Below are positions 1 through 7,441 of a DNA stretch of 9,868 bases, in pieces (within the stretch, counting starts at the first letter, position 1; every line of letters begins with the position of its first letter). The translations under genes were made by a program, and so were the position numbers. The notes under the pieces are model-generated. The model did no database searches. It was not told the DNA's origin and saw only the letters and a program-made list of their open reading frames with translations. Location: contig DOUV01001039.1 in NCBI GenBank assembly GCA_003520455.1, positions 8,411-18,278 of the forward strand, given 5' to 3'. This DNA is from Chloroflexota bacterium (GTDB taxonomy: Bacteria; Chloroflexota; Anaerolineae; Ardenticatenales; Ardenticatenaceae).

Positions 1-10
1 CACGGTCCCT

Positions 11-31
11 CCCAGACTTCGGAAGTCTGAG
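11..31 (-). terminator. Short palindrome just downstream of the aldehyde dehydrogenase gene, possible terminator stem
   Basis: A 7-bp stem (CAGACTT / AAGTCTG at 13-19 and 23-29) closes on a CGG loop about 16 bases past the aldehyde dehydrogenase stop codon, with one more pair possible after a mismatch. Its place at the 3' end of the last gene in the operon suggests a transcript end. No run of T follows it in the minus-strand direction before the window ends, so it does not meet the usual rule for an intrinsic terminator and may only protect the 3' end. Confidence 0.3.
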
Positions 32-46
32 TCCTTGACCGGCGCT

Positions 47-1468
47 CTAGCCATCAATTCCATGGAACACCACCGTTTTCGTCTCGGTCATTTCGGCCAC
101 CGCGTAGCGAGGGCCTTCCTTGCCGATCCCACTGCCCTTGAGCCCCCCATAGGGCATAAAATCGGCGCGCCACAGCGGCGTCCAGTTCACCATGACGTTG
201 CCGGTTTGCACTTCCCGAGCAAAGCGTAAAGCATTGTTGACTTCACGGGTGAAAATGGCGGCGCTAAGCCCGTAGCGGCTGTCATTCGCCAGGTCAATGG
301 CCTCGTCGATGCCTGCGACCGCTGTTACGGCGACAGCGGGGCCAAAGAGCTCATCACACGAAATACGCATCTGGGGCTTGACATCCGCAACGATCGTGGG
401 AGCGAAGACGGCCCCCTGCCGCTGCCCGCCAGTGACGAGACGGGCACCGCCCTCCACGGCCTCGTCGACCCAGCGGCCCACCCTTTCCGCCGCTCGCTCG
501 GAGATCATCGCGCTGAGGGTCGTGCCCTCCGCCAGGGGATCACCCACCTTGATGGCTTCCACTCGCGGTTGAAGCGCATCGAGGAAGTCGCCGTACACGG
601 TCTGATGCACCAGGATGCGCTGCGCCGAGATACAGGCCTGCCCGGCGTTGACGTATCCGCCCACCGCGGTGGCCTCGGCGACCTGCTCGAGGTCAGCATC
701 GGGCAGAACGATCATTGGGCTGTTCGAGCCCAGTTCCAACGACAGCCGCTTGACCCCTGCAACGCGGGTGATCTGCTCGCCGACCTCCGTGCTCCCGGTA
801 AAGCTGATCTTGCGCACACGCCGGTCAGCACACAGCAGAGGCCCAAGGGAAGAACCAGATCCCGTAATGCACTGCAGACCATTTTCAGGCAGGCCGGCCT
901 CGAGAAAGAGCTGCGTGAGTTTGAGGGCGGTCAACGGCGTCTGCGCGGCGGGCTTGAGGATGACCGCGTTCCCGGCGGCGAGCGCCGGCCCGACTTTGTG
1001 AATCACCAACAAAAGCGGATAGTTGAACGGGGTGATGGCCAACACGACGCCACAGGGTACCCGCAGAGTCAGACCCAGCCTGCCCTGCGCTCCGGCGTGG
1101 GCGTCGAGCGGTAAGGTCTCACCGCGGATCTGGGCGCCCTCAAAGGCGCACAAGCGCAACAGGTCGGGCATCCGCCCGACCTCACCGCGCGACTCGTCGA
1201 GCGGCTTGCCCTCTTCCAGGCTGATCGTCCGCGCAAAGTCTTCACTATTCCCGGCCAGGAGGTCCGCGGCCCGGTGGAGAATCTGGCTCCGCTCGTAGGC
1301 GGTCAGGCGAGCCATGGTGGTAGCCGCCCTTTCGGCTGCCGCCAGGGCTTGCTCGGCCTGGTCGGCGTTCGCGACGGGCACCGTGTCGACGACCTCGCCT
1401 GAATACGGAGCGATGATCGGCGCCATCGTTGGCGACTCGACCCACTGTCCATTCACGTACATTTCCAT
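47..1468 (-). CDS. NAD(P)-dependent aldehyde dehydrogenase family protein
   Basis: This 473-residue protein has the normal length and full signature set of the ALDH superfamily, cytosolic enzymes that oxidise an aldehyde to the acid with NAD(P)+. Visible landmarks are the oxyanion Asn149 in PFNYP, cofactor-binding Lys172 in LKPA, FTGS at 223-226, general base Glu245 in LELGSNSP, nucleophile Cys279 in GQACIS, Glu373 in DELFGP, and the C-terminal PYGGLKGSG around 439-447. The ATG start is preceded by GGGAG nine bases upstream. It is the last gene of the operon, 55 bases after the hydroxyacid dehydrogenase, so it probably oxidises an aldehyde intermediate such as a semialdehyde, lactaldehyde or glyceraldehyde-like product. 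The segment around Cys279 is not the GQRCMA type of methylmalonate-semialdehyde dehydrogenase (IolA/MmsA), so I do not call it iolA. The exact substrate is unknown. Confidence 0.95.
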   Translation of the reverse strand: MEMYVNGQWVESPTMAPIIAPYSGEVVDTVPVANADQAEQALAAAERAATTMARLTAYERSQILHRAADLLAGNSEDFARTISLEEGKPLDESRGEVGRMPDLLRLCAFEGAQIRGETLPLDAHAGAQGRLGLTLRVPCGVVLAITPFNYPLLLVIHKVGPALAAGNAVILKPAAQTPLTALKLTQLFLEAGLPENGLQCITGSGSSLGPLLCADRRVRKISFTGSTEVGEQITRVAGVKRLSLELGSNSPMIVLPDADLEQVAEATAVGGYVNAGQACISAQRILVHQTVYGDFLDALQPRVEAIKVGDPLAEGTTLSAMISERAAERVGRWVDEAVEGGARLVTGGQRQGAVFAPTIVADVKPQMRISCDELFGPAVAVTAVAGIDEAIDLANDSRYGLSAAIFTREVNNALRFAREVQTGNVMVNWTPLWRADFMPYGGLKGSGIGKEGPRYAVAEMTETKTVVFHGIDG

Positions 1469-1523
1469 GGTTCTCGTCTCCCATCTGGGGGTGTATCTGC
1501 GCCCGAAGAACTCGCCGCGGCGC

Positions 1524-2492
1524 TCAACTGTGCAACCAGACCTCAGGGTTGAGAAGATGAGGCGGCCGTTCCCCGCGTAATACTTGCAGCGCTTGCATAA
1601 TCGCCATCTGCCACAGGCGTTGCCGAGAAGCTGTCGTCACACCGCCGATGTGAGGTGTCACGATGACATCGGCGCGGTTGAGCAAGGGGTTGTCCGGCTC
1701 GGGCGGCTCCGGATCGACGACATCGAGTCCAGCCCCATGGAGACGCCCCTGCTCCAGAGCATCAAGCAGGGCCGCCTCATCGACCAGGCCACCCCGCGCC
1801 GTGTTGATCAGGTAGGCCCCGGGCTTCATCTGCGCGAGGCGAGCGGCGTTGACCAGGTGGCGGGTTGCCGGGGTGAGCGGGAGGTGAAGTGAGACGATAT
1901 CGGCCACGTCGAACACTGCCTCTAGCGTCGGCGCACACTCGACACCGAGTTCGGTGGCCTTCTCAGCTGATATATAGGGGTCATAACCGACCACGCGCAT
2001 ACCCAACGCGCTGGCAACTCTCGCCACGTAGGCGCCGATTCTCCCGAGCCCAATCAGCCCCAGACACAATCCGCAGACCTCAAGGCCGTCATAGGCGTTA
2101 AAGAAATCGATCTGCCGGCCGGAGCCCCACACGTGGTTCATACGGGGAAGCTGTTTGACCGTCGCCAGTATGAGCATCACCGTATGTTCCGCCGTCGAAA
2201 TGGTCGGCCCATCGGGGACGTTGCAGACCGCGATCTTGCGGGCAGTGGCGGCGTCAAGGTCAACGTTGTCCACGCCGATACCCATCCGCGCGATCACCCG
2301 TAGCTCCGGCGCCTGGTCCATCACGGCCCCATTGTATTGAATCCGCGCCGCCGCGATGATTGCCTGAGCACGCGGCAAGGCAACCAAAGGAGTCTCGGGG
2401 GTGGCACTTGCCGGGCCGAGTGCCTCGGCGACGCCGTTTAGCAAGTGAGCGTAGGCCGGCGGCAGGGTGCGCTCGAACCAGATCCGGTACAC
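1524..2492 (-). CDS. D-2-hydroxyacid dehydrogenase, NAD-binding (phosphoglycerate dehydrogenase-like)
   Basis: About 322 residues, a standard length for the D-isomer-specific 2-hydroxyacid dehydrogenases, which interconvert a 2-hydroxy acid and a 2-keto acid with NAD(P). Counting from the chosen start, the Rossmann motif GLGRIG lies at 148-153 and is followed by Asp171, which favours NAD. The catalytic set is Arg233 in NTARGG, Glu262 in DPEPPEP and His281 in TPHIGG. Two GTG starts are possible. I prefer 2492 because AGGAG lies 10 bases upstream and the protein then begins VYRIWFER, where the family normally begins; the alternative at 2522 adds ten residues (MLSEERSNSA) with a poor ribosome site. 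It sits between the TIM-barrel and aldehyde dehydrogenase genes and probably handles a keto or hydroxy acid made in the same pathway. Substrate specificity cannot be read from the sequence. Confidence 0.93.
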   Translation of the reverse strand: MYRIWFERTLPPAYAHLLNGVAEALGPASATPETPLVALPRAQAIIAAARIQYNGAVMDQAPELRVIARMGIGVDNVDLDAATARKIAVCNVPDGPTISTAEHTVMLILATVKQLPRMNHVWGSGRQIDFFNAYDGLEVCGLCLGLIGLGRIGAYVARVASALGMRVVGYDPYISAEKATELGVECAPTLEAVFDVADIVSLHLPLTPATRHLVNAARLAQMKPGAYLINTARGGLVDEAALLDALEQGRLHGAGLDVVDPEPPEPDNPLLNRADVIVTPHIGGVTTASRQRLWQMAIMQALQVLRGERPPHLLNPEVWLHS

Positions 2493-2576
2493 GGCGGAGT
2501 TGCTCCTCTCTTCACTCAGCACAGGCCACCACCAGTTTGTCTCGCTCCGCTGCGTCCGCCGGACTGGAATCCACTA

Positions 2577-3542
2577 TCACTCTTCGAACCAGACTTTCGT
2601 TGCCGGTTTTCGGATCACAACCTGCTGCAACAGATTCACCGCCAGTTCGAATCCCTCCTCCGGATCAATCAGGGGATCCTCGTGTTCGATCGAGAGGACG
2701 TCGTCATAGCCTACCAGGCGCAGCGCGCTGACGAAGTCGCGCCAGAAGGCTTCGCCGTGGCCGTATCCGACCGTGCAAAAGTCCCAGCTCCGGTTCTTGA
2801 GATCGCGAAAGGATTTGGGGTCGATGATGCCGTTGCGACGGACGTTCCGCTCGTTCACCCTGCTATCCTTGGCATGGACGTGGTAGATTGCGTCGCCCAA
2901 CAGGTGAATCACTTCGATCACGTCCATCCCCTGCCAGACGAGGTGAGAGGGATCGAGATTGCAGCCGACAACCGGCCCGACCGTGTCACGCAGGCGCAGC
3001 AATGTTTCCGGGTTGTAGACCATGTCGCCAGGGACCATCTCGTAGCAGAGGCGAACACCGTGATCCGCGGCAATCTGTGCGTGGGCCTTCCAGTAGGGAA
3101 TCAAGCGTTTCTCCCATTGCCACTGGTACATATCCAGGTTGCGGAACGGGAAGGGAAAGGTGATCCAATTGGGCGCAATGTCGCCGGGAGCGGCCTCAGG
3201 TAACCCGGCTAAGAGGGTAAACCGCGTCACTCCGATCTTCGCGGCCAGGCGGCAAGCGGCACGGAACTCCCGGTCATACGCCTCCGCGACTGCCGGGTCG
3301 GGATGCAGCGGCTCGCCGTGGAGAGTGAGGGCACTGATGGTGAGTCCAGATTCCTCAATCGTCTTTTGGAACTGGGCTAACGCCGCCTCATCGGCCAGCA
3401 ACTCCGCCGGATTGCAGTGGTTCTTGGGAAAGAAACCGCCTGCCCCCAACTCAATCGACTGCAGCCCAAGGACGCGCATCCTCTGGGTGGCCTCATGCAG
3501 GGTGCGCTGCATGTATACCGTTGATATTGCTCCAAGGTGCAT
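2577..3542 (-). CDS. Sugar phosphate isomerase/epimerase-type TIM-barrel protein (IolE/IolH-like fold)
   Basis: A 321-residue protein of the AP-endonuclease-2-like TIM-barrel family, which covers sugar epimerases, inosose dehydratase (IolE) and IolH. Barrel motifs run in order: IELGAGG (30-36), SALTLHGE (70-77), TLLAGLP (109-115), LCYEM with Glu168, NLDPSH with Asp197 and His200, VHAKD with His223, a glycine/His stretch VGYGHGEAFW (258-267), and the last strand LSIEHED with Glu286. Glu168, Asp197, His223 and Glu286 are the expected divalent-metal ligands. The ATG start is preceded by GGAAGGA six bases upstream; a TTG five codons earlier is less likely. It follows the IolD homologue by 102 bases, which supports work on a cyclitol-derived intermediate, either as dehydratase or as isomerase. 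The family is functionally broad, so I give no gene symbol. Confidence 0.92.
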   Translation of the reverse strand: MHLGAISTVYMQRTLHEATQRMRVLGLQSIELGAGGFFPKNHCNPAELLADEAALAQFQKTIEESGLTISALTLHGEPLHPDPAVAEAYDREFRAACRLAAKIGVTRFTLLAGLPEAAPGDIAPNWITFPFPFRNLDMYQWQWEKRLIPYWKAHAQIAADHGVRLCYEMVPGDMVYNPETLLRLRDTVGPVVGCNLDPSHLVWQGMDVIEVIHLLGDAIYHVHAKDSRVNERNVRRNGIIDPKSFRDLKNRSWDFCTVGYGHGEAFWRDFVSALRLVGYDDVLSIEHEDPLIDPEEGFELAVNLLQQVVIRKPATKVWFEE

Positions 3543-3622
3543 CTTGCGTCCTTCCAATGTTCAATCAGCACGTGCAGCCGCGCGTTGGAATGGGATTTCC
3601 GTGATGTGTCCTGGGTGGCGTT

Positions 3623-3640
3623 TTGGATGGGCAAATCCAA
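3623..3640 (-). other. Small stem-loop in the gap after the IolD-type gene
   Basis: TTGGAT (3623-3628) and ATCCAA (3635-3640) form a perfect 6-bp stem with a 6-base loop, directly after the TAA stop of the IolD-type gene and before the TIM-barrel gene. No T-run follows. It could shape the differential stability of the polycistronic message, or it may be chance. Confidence 0.25.
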
Positions 3641-3644
3641 CGGC

Positions 3645-5537
3645 TTAGTAGTGCAGGCACTGCACCTCGCGGGCCTGTTCATAGCGGACGCGCAGGCTAC
3701 GAGTCAGCGAATCGTTGCTGATCTCCGCCACCGCGATATCCATCCAAACCCCGGATGGCGGCAGGAACCGATCCTTGTCCGTCTCCGCCACAATGACGCA
3801 GGGTCGAGACTCCTCACGGGCCTCACGTAAAGCGCTGCGCAGCTCGTCCGCCGTGGTGACATGCCAGGCCCGCGCGCCGAAGCCCTCGGCGGTCTTGGCG
3901 AGATTCAACTGGACATAGTCCCCCTCGAGGCGGTTGGTGGTCCGATCACGGGCGCGGAACTCGTTGCCAAAGCTGTGGCCGGTTCGATCGAGCTGCAGAC
4001 CACGAATGCACTGGTACCCATGGTTCTCCGAGATGACAACCGTGATCTTCAGATGTTCTTGAGCCGCCGTCACCAACTCCGTCGGATTCATGAGGTAGGT
4101 CCCATCACCGATGAAGATGTAGACCTCACCCTCCGGCTGTGCCACTCGCACACCAAGGCCGGCCGGCAATTCGTATCCCATGCAAGAATTCCCGAACTCG
4201 ATGTGGGCGTTCCGGCCGCCGCTGGCATCCCAGAGCTTCAGCAGGTCGCCTGGCGGCCCGCCGGCAGCAGCCACGATCGTGTCTCCCGCCTGCGCGGCCT
4301 CGTTGAGGATCCCGATCACTTCTCCCTGGCTCATTGGCGCACCCTCGACCGGCCGATAGACCTCCTCTTGAACCTGCCGTCGCCACGCGGCCTGAGCGGC
4401 TTCGATCTCAGCCAGATAGGCTTGATCCGGCCTCACACCCGCTTCGGCTGCCGCCCGGGTCAGGGCTCGCAGCGTCTCCCGCGCGTCGGCCAGAATTGGC
4501 AATGCCCCCTGCTTGTAGGCGTCGTGCCCGCTTACGTTGATACTGATGAATTTCACATCTGGATGACCGAAAACTGTCTGCGAACCTGTGCTGAAATCCG
4601 TCAGTCGGGTTCCCACCGCGATGACAAAATCTGCCTGGCTGGCAATTTGCCCAGACACCGGCGTGCCATTGGTTCCGTGTCCGCCGAGCAGGAGGGTCGA
4701 TCCGTTGCGGATCGATCCCTTCCCGGCCGCCGTCTCGCCCACCGGAATCCCGAACTGCTCGGAAAAGCGCTCTAGCTCCTCCTCAGCCGCGGAGTAGCGC
4801 ACGCCTCCACCCGCGATGATCATCGGGCGCTTCGCCTCGCGCAGCAGCGCGGCCGCCTCTTCAATCCGCCGTGGATCGGGCAGCCGCCGCTCCACCCGCC
4901 ACACACGGCGCTCGAAGAAGTGGGCCGGGTAATCGTAGGCATGGGCCTGCACATCTTGTGGCAGAGCCAGCGTCACCGCGCCGGTCTCGGCTGGATCAGT
5001 CAAGACGCGCATCGCCTCGGGGAGAGCAGTCAGCAACTGCTCAGGGCGGGAGATGCGGTCGAAGAAACGGCTCACCGGGCGGAAACAATCATTGACGCTC
5101 ACATCGGCTGAGTTCGGATGCTCGAGTTGCTGCAAGACCGGACCCTGGTGGCGGGTCGCGTAGTAATCTGAAGGCAGGAGCAACACCGGCAGCCGGTTAA
5201 TCGTCGCGGTCGCAGCGCCGGTGACCATATTGGTGGCACCAGGTCCGATCGATGAGGTGCACGCGAACGTCGCCAGCCGACGGTTGGCCTTGGCGAACCC
5301 CGAGGCCGTGTGCACCATGGACTGCTCATTGGAGGGCTGGTAGTAGGGCAGCTCCCGGCCGTATTCGACAAGCGCCTGCCCCAGCCCGGCGACGTTGCCG
5401 TGCCCAAAGATTCCGAAGATGGCGGGAATCAGGCGGCGAGTGTGGCCGTCTCGTTCGGAGTACTGGACCTGCAGGTAATTCACGAGTGCCTGAGCCATCG
5501 TTAGACGGATCTTCTCCTGGCCACTCGATCCTGCCAT
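3645..5537 (-). CDS. iolD: ThDP-dependent 3D-(3,5/4)-trihydroxycyclohexane-1,2-dione hydrolase (IolD family)
   Basis: A 630-residue thiamine-diphosphate enzyme, close to the usual IolD length of about 640. IolD opens the six-membered ring of trihydroxycyclohexanedione to 5-deoxy-glucuronate in cytosolic myo-inositol breakdown. The N-terminal Pyr domain has IFGHGNVAGLGQAL (43-56) and catalytic Glu71 in PSNEQSM. A central domain follows (about 220-360), then the C-terminal PP domain with SCMGYELPAGLG (451-462), GDG at 477-479 and Asn505 in ENHGYQCIRGLQ, which bind the Mg-diphosphate. The IolD-type elements (RPEQL, CMGYE, CI..LQ, VAEIS near the end) set it apart from acetolactate synthase. The ATG at 5537 has AAGGAGG five bases upstream; a longer frame to 5585 has no such site. 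It is the first enzyme gene after regulator 1. No other standard iol gene is visible, so a related cyclitol dione could be the true substrate. Confidence 0.93.
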   Translation of the reverse strand: MAGSSGQEKIRLTMAQALVNYLQVQYSERDGHTRRLIPAIFGIFGHGNVAGLGQALVEYGRELPYYQPSNEQSMVHTASGFAKANRRLATFACTSSIGPGATNMVTGAATATINRLPVLLLPSDYYATRHQGPVLQQLEHPNSADVSVNDCFRPVSRFFDRISRPEQLLTALPEAMRVLTDPAETGAVTLALPQDVQAHAYDYPAHFFERRVWRVERRLPDPRRIEEAAALLREAKRPMIIAGGGVRYSAAEEELERFSEQFGIPVGETAAGKGSIRNGSTLLLGGHGTNGTPVSGQIASQADFVIAVGTRLTDFSTGSQTVFGHPDVKFISINVSGHDAYKQGALPILADARETLRALTRAAAEAGVRPDQAYLAEIEAAQAAWRRQVQEEVYRPVEGAPMSQGEVIGILNEAAQAGDTIVAAAGGPPGDLLKLWDASGGRNAHIEFGNSCMGYELPAGLGVRVAQPEGEVYIFIGDGTYLMNPTELVTAAQEHLKITVVISENHGYQCIRGLQLDRTGHSFGNEFRARDRTTNRLEGDYVQLNLAKTAEGFGARAWHVTTADELRSALREAREESRPCVIVAETDKDRFLPPSGVWMDIAVAEISNDSLTRSLRVRYEQAREVQCLHY

Positions 5538-5581
5538 CTTTGCCTCCTTCGTCTCGATGTGAAAACCGGAATCGAACGAGA

Positions 5582-5662
5582 ACAAGGTTCGCCGAGGGCG
5601 GTTTGAAGTTTACAGTGTGGCATCCGCCAGCGCGCCACACTATAGACCACGCCGAACCTTGT
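5582..5662 (-). repeat. Nested inverted repeat in the gap between regulator 1 and the IolD-type gene
   Basis: An outer pair, ACAAGGTTCGCCG at 5582-5594 and CGCCGAACCTTGT at 5650-5662, matches at 12 of 13 positions. Inside it a perfect 8-bp pair, AGTGTGGC (5614-5621) and GCCACACT (5634-5641), encloses 12 bases. Together they could fold into one long bulged hairpin in the mRNA between the regulator stop and the ribosome site of the IolD-type gene, or serve as a protein-binding palindrome in DNA. No T-run follows, so it is not a plain terminator. Its place suggests control of the regulator-to-enzyme expression ratio through attenuation, processing or stability. That role is inference; the symmetry is directly visible. 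Confidence 0.55.
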
Positions 5663-5683
5663 CCGAGATGAATTGGCGTACGG

Positions 5684-6397
5684 CTACGATGCTTCCTGAA
5701 GCTTCGATACTTGTCGCAGGCGGGCGCGCATACTCTCGTAATGCGCGGTCATTGCCGCCCGCAGTGCTTCCACATCACGCTTCTCAAGGGCCTCGACGAT
5801 AGCAAGGTGGCGCTCATAGGTCCGGACGGGATCAGGCGGCGCTGATATCGAATCGCGCTGCCGCGATTGATGGTGGACCATCCAGAAGATATCCAGAATC
5901 TTTCCCAACATGATGTTATTGACATTCTCCCACAACGCTTTGTGAAAGGCCCGGTCGTCCTCATCGGAATAGTTGCCGTTTTCGGCGGCCACGTACATCC
6001 GATCCAAGATATTTCGCAAGAGTCGTAGTTGATCCTGTGTCACTGCTTGTACCGCTTGCCCTGCCATTCCGTACTCGAGTTGGTAACGCACCTCGATAAT
6101 GTCAATGAGCTCCTTCTGATCAAACATGAGCCCATAAGCGAGGTTTTCTAATAGTGAATCAAAGGAAAACGCACGAATTACGATACCAATACCTGGCCGC
6201 GCTTCTAGCACTCCAAGGGTTTCGAGCGACTTTAGAGCCTCACGCACCGAATTCCGACTCACTCCAAGCTGCTGTACCAATTCCACCTCTGATGGCAGCA
6301 AATCACCGGGTTTTAGCAAGTTATCGATAATGTACGCTTTTATCTCCTCTTGGACCGCCTCGTAAATCAACTGTCTTCGCTTCAGGGCTCTAATCAT
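5684..6397 (-). CDS. GntR-family transcriptional regulator, FadR/FCD subfamily (regulator 1)
   Basis: A 237-residue one-component regulator. Residues 8-75 form the GntR winged helix, with helix-turn-helix QQLGVSRNSVREALKSLE (42-59) and the wing ARPGIGIVIR. Residues about 98-224 are an all-helical FCD ligand domain; Asp148, His152, His197 and His219 are the expected metal ligands that hold a carboxylate-type effector. The ATG at 6397 has AAGGGG seven bases upstream; an upstream GTG at 6445 adds 16 residues not seen in regulator 2. It is the first gene of the catabolic operon and is read from promoter A, whose -10 carries TATCATA motifs. By family precedent it would repress its own operon until a pathway acid binds. 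It clearly resembles regulator 2 along its whole length, about half or more identical by eye. Confidence 0.95.
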   Translation of the reverse strand: MIRALKRRQLIYEAVQEEIKAYIIDNLLKPGDLLPSEVELVQQLGVSRNSVREALKSLETLGVLEARPGIGIVIRAFSFDSLLENLAYGLMFDQKELIDIIEVRYQLEYGMAGQAVQAVTQDQLRLLRNILDRMYVAAENGNYSDEDDRAFHKALWENVNNIMLGKILDIFWMVHHQSRQRDSISAPPDPVRTYERHLAIVEALEKRDVEALRAAMTAHYESMRARLRQVSKLQEAS

Positions 6398-6706
6398 AGA
6401 CCCGCCCCTTCCTGGGAGCCTACTCTGGAGTTGCCTGCGCTCCACTTCTTGATAAGGCTAACCTATAGACTGCGATGGATGCAGCCATCCACACCGAATT
6501 GATCTAATAAAAAAGGAGCTACTATTCTTTTCTCGGAACTCTCCGACATCAAATACTGCTTTTCTTTCAACGGAGGCGGTGAAAGCTTCAGGCGTGCTCC
6601 ACTTGGAACACAGACGAATGAGCGAAGCTGAAGTACGCACCTTCAGAGGGGCTATCGATCAGCGAACCCTTGGTAGAGGAGCAGGTTTGTTGATGGGCGC
6701 AGGTTG
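6398..6706 (-). other. Long untranslated leader of regulator 1
   Basis: The stretch between the predicted start of transcription at promoter A (about 6728) and the regulator ATG is roughly 330 bases. I find no convincing gene in it: the short minus frame ending at 6458 has no ribosome site. A T-run on the minus strand (6514-6509) lies beyond only a weak GGAG/CTCC pairing. The leader could hold an unrecognised RNA element or be spacer. Confidence 0.3.
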
Positions 6707-6737
6707 TATGATATCTTATAATGGGATGTATATCATA
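6707..6737. promoter_or_regulatory. Operator A: inverted TATCATA pair at the operon promoter
   Basis: TATGATAT at 6707-6714 and ATATCATA at 6730-6737 form a perfect 8-bp inverted repeat with 15 bases between. The right half overlaps the -10 of promoter A and the left half lies in the early transcribed region, the arrangement expected of a repressor site. The ten bases GTATGATATC at 6706-6715 occur again, reversed, at operator B (8473-8482). Regulator 1 or its paralogue is the obvious candidate to bind, by inference. Confidence 0.6.
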
Positions 6738-6762
6738 ATACTATACTTTTTAGACTTGTCAA
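6735..6762 (-). promoter_or_regulatory. Promoter A, sigma-70 type, for regulator 1 and the catabolic operon
   Basis: On the minus strand a perfect -35 TTGACA (6762-6757) is followed after 16 bases by TATTAT (6740-6735). The surrounding bases are much more AT-rich than the genes. Transcription would start near 6728 and read regulator 1, then probably the four enzyme genes, since no equally good promoter was seen in the gaps between them. Confidence 0.7.
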
Positions 6763-7103
6763 GGGGGTTTCTGACTTGCGTCGCCGTACTTTTCAGACCA
6801 CCAGACGAGGAGCCAGCCGGACGTGAGGACTGTGCGCGAACGAGCGAAGCGAGTTGGGAGCGCGGAGGATCTCCGGGCCGAGGCGGTCACAAAAGTGGGC
6901 CACGAAGGGTGAAGCGGCACATCCGGTGAAGGACTCTGGCAGAGAGGGCACGACGGAACAAAGCTGGGGCAGGAATGCTTGCCCGTATTTGTCAAACAGG
7001 GCCAGGAAGGGGCCGCGGCCAGGAGCGAAGACCACAGCGGCGTCCAGCCGTTCAGGGGGTTGATTTACAAGGGAGCGAGAAGCCACAGGCATGAGGTCCG
7101 CCG
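6763..7103. other. Stretch with no recognisable gene
   Basis: Short open frames occur on both strands, for example a minus frame at 6793-7092, but none has a ribosome site or a recognisable motif, and their composition looks like chance coding in GC-rich DNA. I see nothing I can name here. It may be decayed sequence left from a rearrangement between the two regulator loci. Confidence 0.4.
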
Positions 7104-7304
7104 TTACAGCTCAACTGGGGCAATCCATGCAACGCCGTTCACTTTTCCAGCAAATACCGGCTTGCTCACGATATCGGGCATGGCAACCGCCAGGGCCAGA
7201 ACGCCCTCAGCTGCCCCGACCTGAGCCGCCTACCTGGCGTCCTTAATCAACTGCTCATACTCCGCATCACTGAAAATAAGCGCTCCTTGGCACAGTTTGT
7301 CGTC
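7104..7304 (-). pseudogene. C-terminal remnant of an unrecognised protein, interrupted by an in-frame stop
   Basis: Reading the minus strand in one frame gives a protein-like tail, DDKLCQGALIFSDAEYEQLIKDAR, then a TAG (7232-7230), then AAQVGAAEGVLALAVAMPDI followed by VSKPVFAGKVNGVAWIAPVEL and a TAA at 7106-7104. The continuity of protein-like sequence across the TAG suggests one former gene with a nonsense mutation. No start, ribosome site or N-terminal part is visible between it and the regulator 2 stop at 7442. It is on the strand and side where a gene cotranscribed after regulator 2 would lie. I do not recognise the family. Confidence 0.4.
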
Positions 7305-7441
7305 TGGTGACCCGCAACACTGGTTTATCGGCGTCGAAATTGAGATCACCAGGCACCCAAGAGCCCGCGCCTGTCCCTTGACGGGTTCCCCGCCTTCGCA
7401 TTGCTGAGCGCTTCCCCGCCTCGCCTGGCACCGCCAGACTC

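Noticed and set aside
2445..3203. Plus-strand open frame of about 252 codons
   Set aside because: Mostly antisense to the TIM-barrel gene, which carries all expected metal ligands; no ribosome site or family motif.
3861..4775. Long plus-strand open frame of about 304 codons
   Set aside because: It lies wholly antisense to the IolD-type gene, whose motifs are complete. The frame has no recognisable motif and is a shadow of high-GC coding.
6509..6600. Possible attenuator: T-run on the minus strand at 6514-6509 in the regulator 1 leader
   Set aside because: The pairing before the T-run is only about four to five bases with a long loop, too weak to call a terminator.
6458..6640. Possible 60-residue leader peptide upstream of regulator 1
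   Set aside because: GTG start without a ribosome site and no recognisable features.
6793..7092. Minus open frame considered as a transposase fragment
   Set aside because: No catalytic motif, zinc-binding Cys pattern or terminal repeats could be confirmed.
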